Assembly: GCA_040954595.2 (NCBI GenBank)
Contig: CM082590.2
Location: forward strand, 6,696,001-6,760,000
Reading direction: 5' to 3'
DNA from: Balanoglossus misakiensis
Taxonomy: Eukaryota; Hemichordata
DNA length: 64,000 bases
Below are positions 52,501 through 60,020 of this stretch, in pieces. Numbering within the stretch: position 1 is the stretch's first letter; each line of letters starts with the position of its first letter. Below the pieces are notes generated by a model. It searched no databases, was not told the origin of the DNA, and saw only the letters and a program-made list of their open reading frames with translations. The position numbers and the translations under genes are program-made.

Positions 52501-55500
52501 GTGCAGAAGAACAACTTATGAGTCTATAGGCAATTTTTGCATGCCCTGCTAAATGTAGGGCGATAATTAAACGTAAAAATAGATACAAACCAGCTTAGGG
52601 GAATTAACTTGAATTTATTTTTGCTCAAACATACGAGTTACGTTCCTTTTTATTTTTTTGTGCAGTCCTCCACTCTATGGCCGAGTTGGAGGCACTTGAA
52701 ACAGCGGATAGTTTTGCACTCGCGTGAGAAATGTCCGGCCTCATTACATCTGCTGCAGGTCTTCGGCTTGACCCATGTAAGAAAAACAGACGTTTCGATT
52801 CCCAAGTCGTATCACTGAGGGGATATTCCGTTTCAGTTTCATTCTGTACTGCCACGTGCCGTTAAAGATCTTCTCCTTCTGAAATGTACAGAATCTAGAG
52901 GCCACCACCTCCCCGTACTGGGATAGCACGTGGCGAACATAGTTGTCGTCTAAGCCCACATCGATGTACAGGGCCGTGACCACTGTATGTTCTTCGATGA
53001 CCGAAACCTCGAACTCATTATTTGCGCGCAGTTTCTCCTCAAACAACCTTCGGAAGGTTAGCGACGTAAATGTCACATCGAACGCATTGCCCGGCAGCCG
53101 TTGGACGGCTTGAAGTTGGATACGAACATCAATGTCGGCCTTCCTCAACTCCTCGAAAACCTTCTCAACCGTAGTCTCCCCCCCCCCTTAAACTTCAAAA
53201 GGACCGAACGGACCTTGGGGACCGTTGGCGGCATCGGTCCACGTTGTACTCACTATTTTCCGTGCAGGTGGTTGAAGGCGCACGCAGAAAAAACACTTTA
53301 CTTCTCCTCACTTTCTTTCTTCTGAAAAGTCGATTTAGTAAAAGGCGAAAGATTTATGCGTATATTGCAGAAAAACCAGAGTAACTCAATCACCACGATG
53401 GCGTGGTGACCGTATCTGACCGTTCAAAACTCTAAATGCGTAACTGCCGCGTGTTCAACAGGTGGTTCAGGTCCAGGCACGCTGTCTGCATCCCCAGGTG
53501 CCCCACTTTCACTGGAAACGCCGCCGGGAAGAGTCCCACCACCCTCCCAATTCGCAGACAGGGAAAGCTTCTTCGCAAAAGATATGGGGCAGTTCCGAAA
53601 AACGTGGCCCCCTTCCCCACAAATAGAGCACTTGACCGTATTTGTACAATCTTCCACCCTATGGCCGACTTGGAGGCACTTGAAACAGCGGATAGTTTTG
53701 CACTCGCGTGAGAAAATGTCCGGCCTCGTTACATCTGCTGCAGGTCCTCGGCTGGCCCATGTAAGAAAACCACACATTCCTGTTTCCAAGCCGTATTACT
53801 GAGGGAATGTTCTTCTTCAACTTCATCCTGTACTGCCACGTGCCGTTAAAGATCTTCTCCTTCTGAAATGTACAGAATCTAGAGGCCACCACCTCCCCGT
53901 ACTGGGATAGCACGTGGCGAACGTAGTTGTCGTCTAAGCCAATATCGATGTACAGGGCCGTGACCACTGTATGTTCTTCGATGACCGAAACCTCGAACTC
54001 ATTATTTGCGCGCAGTTTCTCCTCAAACAACCTTCGGAAGGTTAGCGACGTAAATGTCACATCGAACGCATTGCCCGGCAGTTGCTGGACCGCTTGCAGG
54101 TGGGTTCGGACATCTATACCGGCCTTTCTCAATTCTTCGAAAACCTTCTCGACTGTAACCTCTCCCCCTTTAAACTTTAAAAGGAGCGAACGTTCCTTGC
54201 GGACCGTTGGTGGCATCAGTTCTTGTCGTACTTACTAATATTCCGTGCAGGTGGTTGGTAGCACACGATAGAATGACAAAAACCACTTTCCTTCTCCTCA
54301 CTGTTCTTCACTTCTTGGAAAAACCGCTTTTCGTAAAAGGCGACATTTGCCCGGGATTTCCTTCTTCTGTTCCTGAGTCGCTTGGTCATTTCATTTGAGA
54401 GTGTCCCTTTTCACATTAAATTTGGGATTGGGTCGATAGTTAATCCATCTTTTAGTTGTAATGCTAACTTGTAACTTGTATCAGACACTTTCTTAAACTC
54501 GGTCTTCGGATATTTCATCTTCCGTTTGCATTGGTCGGGGCTGCGATCGACACCCTGCTCAGACAAACGCTGCGAGATGATATTGCATGCGATCCTATCT
54601 CTTGATGTCCCGTCCATCAAATTTTTAACTACGTCTTCGTTCCAAATGGATATAAGACGCTGGATCTCCCCATTCGCCCAGTTCATACCTCGACTCGCCA
54701 TTTTGAAATGATACTGAATGTTGTGTAGAGGTCAAAGACTACACTGTATGTCAACTGTAGAGGGCGTCAACTAGGAGTCGGACAAAACGTGTCCACACAC
54801 ACCAGGCTGGGACCAGAGTCGACCACAAACCACCCCATTCGACTGGGACCAAAATTGTCCAGACAAGGGTCGGCCAGACCTGTTCACACCTGTGTTTTTT
54901 TTTTGCTCGGCCACGTACCTTGCTAGGACAAGGTCCTAGCCTTCTTGAGTAAAATGAACGGCCTAAGTAGGCCTGGTGGCGCTGCACAGCTAACTTGACT
55001 TCCGTGCGACCGCATTCTTCCTTATTACCATGACAATGCATTAAGCTAGGTGAAGTACAATGCATATGCAAATTAGTCAACCGAATTATTTATCTGAGCT
55101 CTAGTTTGTGAAATTATTGCACTTTTCACCAAATATTATATTCAAAGTCACTGTTTTTAAACGCCTAGTTATGTTATTTTATTTTAGATTCTTAAAAAAA
55201 GAAAGCATTTCTTTATAAAATAAAACTTTTGGAGTGCTGCGACGTTTACCATGGCAAAATGCTAAATACCAACCGTACCTAAAGTTTTGAACGCTCAGAT
55301 ACGGTCACCACGCCATCACGGTTATTGAGTTACTCTGGTTTTTCTGCAATATACGCATAAATCTTTCGCCTTTTACTAAAGATTTCCGTGCAGAAGAACA
55401 ACTTATGAGTCTATAGGCAATTTTTGCATGCCCTGCTAAATGTGGGGCGATAATTAAACGAAAAATAGACATGAAAGCTTGCTATTCCTTCCATCCTCCG

Positions 55501-58500
55501 AATTCTGCGATGTCTGAAGACGTCAGACGCAGTTCCGTTGGTTTTAAAATTTCCAGTTGACGGGAATCTTCTTATGATATATTTTGGAAATTGGAAAGTG
55601 TTATTATAATTCTGGCTGTCTTAAATAGGTTTTCACTTTGCGCTAGGGGGTCAAATCACATTGCATTCTGGGTGAAAAGTCGACAACCCACTGTAGTAAG
55701 ATATAGAAGAAATGATATGTTTACTGTATTTCATGACTTCCTTTGGTCAAACATGTCTGTCTTTGTAGTTACCATATTACACTCATTCAACTTTTTCACA
55801 TTTTGTTATTTTTTCTGTTAAAAAGTGTCAGAATGATCACTAAATGTTACAAACTGATCTCATTGTCCCACAGGTCATAAGTCGCCTGCCCATGCCGTAT
55901 CTTGGCGACGAATTACACCACAGTGGTTGGAACGCGTGCAGCAGTTGCTATGACGACTGCTGCAGGAAGAGAAACCGGCTGGTGCTGCCGTCGTTGTATT
56001 CGAGTCGCATTTATTTGATTGACGTGGAGACGTCGCCCAGAAGACCGACGATAGCAAAGGTAGGAACACAGGGACTCAGAAATGGCGTACACTTTTCCAT
56101 AGGTGTACCGCCCCCGGGATCTGTACGCCTAAGTATGCTATTTTAACTTTTTTTTACTTTGACTTCTTTGTCCGGCTTTCTGTGTCCCAAAAATCCCCTA
56201 TAGCTGCCAAATTTCACAATTTTTTTCCACAGTAAAATACTTCAAATATATTCCCTATCCTCTAAAATCCTCACCATTAAGCCATATTACTTGCATTTGC
56301 ATCAGTTTGTCATCTCTTGGCGACCCATACCGCGATAGCTGCGTACTGTTTGTATAGAGGCTGATTAAATCGGTGCGGCACCGTTTTAATAAATAGCGTG
56401 TTCAAATTGCAACATGCAGTCACAATCGGGCGTCAATAAGGTGTTCATGTATACCTATCAGTAAGCTGATTTAGATGGAACAATTGAAGTTGGAAAATAA
56501 AATCACGAAAATAATGCAAAAAGTGGCAGCTCTAGAGGCTTTAAGGCCAGTTTTTTCAAGTTCTGGCATGGATACGTCTTTTGCAGATCATTGAACCGGA
56601 TGAGGTGATCAGCAAGACCGGTCTAAGCAACCCGCACACCACGCATTGTCTTGGCACCGGTGACATCATGATCAGCGCAACTGGCGATGGACAGGGAAAT
56701 GGCAAAGGTCGGTGTGACGTCATAGTCAGAACACAATACATGTATTGCAAACCGCGCATATATACCTTTTTTGAATATGTATTAGTTACTTTGGATCGCG
56801 TAATTCAAATTGAAATATTTCCAAAGTAGAAACATTATTTATTTATTTATTATTTATGTATTTATTTATTGTCAAATTGCAGGTGGCTTCATCTTGCTAC
56901 GTGGTCAAGACAATGACTTTGAAGTCAAAGGAAATTGGGAAGAAGAAGGTCATTCAACTCCGTTTGGATACGATTTCTGGTATCAACCATTCCACAATGT
57001 GATGATCAGCACCGAGTGGGGCGCCCCCAAGGCTTTCCTCAAAGGATTTGATCCAGCTGATGTTGCCAATGGTAATGATTAGTTCATGTTATTTCGTGTG
57101 ATTGCGTACCTAGTAACAAGTAGTTTCTATCTGTCTGTCTGTCTCAGGCTGTCTGGTTGGCTGTCTGTCTGTCACTCTGTAGCGGACTTGCGATATTGTC
57201 TGTCTGTCTGTCTGTCATTCTATAGCGGACGTGTGATATTGTCTGTTTGTCTGTCTGTCTGGCTGTCACTCTATAGCGGACTTGCGATATTGTCTGTCTG
57301 TCTGTCTGTCTTTCGGTCTGTCTGTCTGTCATTCTATAGCGTACGTGCGATATTGTCTGTTTATCTGTCTGGCTGGCTGGCTGGCTATCTGTCTGTCTGT
57401 CTATACCGGACGTGCAATATTGATAAAGTCGATCCTAACATACCTAACACAGGTTTGACTGAATTAACATAAAATGTTCACTTCTCAGGTTTGTACGGCC
57501 ACACCTTGCATGTGTATGACTGGGAGAAACACACTCGCATTCAAGACCTGGACTTGGGCCAAGAAGGCATGATTCCCCTGGAGATCCGGTTCCTCCACGA
57601 CCCCAAGGCGCCAGAAGGCATGGTCGGTGCTGCCCTCAGCAGCAACATCTTCCGGTTCTTCAAGAAAGAGGCGAGTTCTGAAATGCACCCTTTTCATGAG
57701 TCTAGCGCCCTCACGCGGCAATCGTGAATAATAATAATGATGATAATAATTTATTTGCCCCAAAAAATGACGAGAAGCATTTACATCAAAATTATAGAGT
57801 ACAATAGAAAATAAAGACAGGAGCCACAAAAAATAGTTCCTAAGAACTAGTCGAGTTTGTGGCACCAAAGTAAACTCTCAAAACCAATGGGGAAAATTTG
57901 ACCAAAATTACATCAATGGATTACTTTTTTTGACCAGTGTTAAAGGCGGTCAGCTCCAATTTACGTGTGCCACCCACTGTCATAGTAAATGTAGCTAAAT
58001 TTGCCTGGGCGACCGTATACCTTTAACAGGATAATATCGAGGGTATTTTTATCAGTGAGAGATAAAAACTGTTGGTCTTATTGTTCTTGTGGCTTTACAG
58101 GCGTTCATAAAAACATGGCGGCGCCTTTTAAAAAAGAGGTCAGACCGCGGGTAGATTGCAGCCTGGCTGCTAGTCTCGGTTACCCAGACACCCCTGCTTC
58201 TTCCGTTGGGCACTCCAGAAAGAGGGTCTGGGGAAACCCCATAGAAAACTCTCCGGGCAAAGATGGCCGACTTGAGACAAAAGCGATGCATGATGGTTGC
58301 AGCCTCAAACATTGGAGTGCCCAACGGAAGAAGCAGGGGGGTCTGGGTAACCGAGACTACCTGGCTGCTAGTCTCGGTAGAAGCGGAAGAAGCAAAGGCT
58401 TCTGGGTAACCGAGACTACCTGGCTGCGAGCGACTACACACATGAAATGACACAAAACTAAAGTGGAATTTTACTTTCAGGATGGAACTTGGGATACAGA

Positions 58501-59984
58501 GAAGGTGGTCGACATTCCATCAAAAAAAGTGGAAGGATGGGCACTGCCGGAAATGCCTGGTGCGTGTTACTCGTTCTTGACTTTAAAGGGACAAAGTCTC
58601 TCTCTCGCTTCCCTTTTTCCATTAAGTATGTTTGATACAAGACACCATTTATGTTTTTCTACATGTGGATTTATAGTGAATCAACGTTCAACCATACACA
58701 ACTTTTATCCCATTTGTAGGATATGAGAGTAAAAATCTCGCCCAAATGAATAAATGGTAAACACCGATTATTCATTTCGGCGAGTTTTTCACTCTCGTGT
58801 CTACAAGCGGGATGGAAGGTGTTTGTGGTTGAACGTTGATTGACTATATATCCACATGTAGAATAACATAAACGGTGTCTTGTATCAAACATAATTAATG
58901 GAAAAAGGGCAGCAAGAGAGAGACTGTCCCTTTAACTCGTTTATCCACAATTTAAATAAATCTAGCACCCTCATGCAGCTAACATGCATTATATAAAGCT
59001 ATATTATTAACTTTTTTATTTCTAATCATTATTTGACAGGTTTGATTACTGATATTTTGATATCACTCGACGATAAATTCCTGTACTTTTCTAATTGGCT
59101 GCATGGAGACATACGCCAGTATGACATCACAAACACCAGCAAGCCGCGATTGGTCGGACAGGTAAAGTTGGGTTTACTTGAAATGCGTTCATGCTATTAC
59201 TTTCGGAGTATAATTTTCGGAGTTGGGGTGTTGCCTATGAGGACAGACCAAGTTGGTTAGCGGGAGACAGACAAGTAACACAGACTAGAATGGTGACAGT
59301 TTTCTTCAAATAACTCTTTCCCTTCCACTGAAACATGTGTATTCATCCATCGTTACAGGCAGACGATCATCTTATGCGAATATGTGTAATTTCGTGTGTA
59401 CAAACATTTCGTCCAATCCAAATGTTCTGCAAATTTTGCGTTCAACAATCAAATAGTTAACTGTTTTCGCTTCCTCCCATATTTTATTTGCACTGTATAA
59501 GTAAACTTTTGTTTTGTCCCTTTTTTCATCCAATTTGCTGTCTTTTCCCGATCTCCGACACAGACTATGGTCGCCGTCATCTTGTCTGTTGTTAGGACAG
59601 CACACTACCTTAGCCCTTATGGCACTGACTGTATACCGTTTTTGTAACCAGAGTCTCTGGTTTGGCACATGCGCATCAGACGATCGTAACCCTTTAATGT
59701 AATTTTTCCAGATTTTCCTGGGTGGTAGCATCACAACCGACAGCAACGTCAAGGTCACACAGGACAGTGAACTTACCAAGCAACCAGAACCACTGTACAT
59801 GAACGGCAAAAGAATTGAAGGTGGCCCGCAGATGATTCAGCTCAGTCTGGACGGCAAACGTCTCTATGTGTCCACATCATTGTACAGTGGCTGGGATAAA
59901 CAGTTTTATCCAGACCTCGTCAAGTAAGTTGTTCGTTAGTCCGATTATTATATATTATAATTTTTTACTTATTATTATTACATG

Positions 59985-60020
<36 letters not shown>

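Larger units (their letters stand above)
41759..55873 (+). other. SELENBP1 intron 2, a retroelement nest
   Basis: 14.1-kb GT-AG intron containing M7 and M5 MITEs, a direct duplication, an LTR-type leader, an expanded M1 array, a full LINE, two inverted LINE pieces, an ORF2 scrap, a Myb-like fragment, and several copies of a dispersed unit called R here. Confidence 0.85.

Noticed and set aside
57001-57472. 128-codon frame at 57086
   Set aside because: Derived from the TCTG repeats of SELENBP1 intron 5.
58001-58453. Frames of 149 and 133 codons
   Set aside because: They translate the inverted repeat in SELENBP1 intron 6, also present at 35580. No conserved protein is evident.
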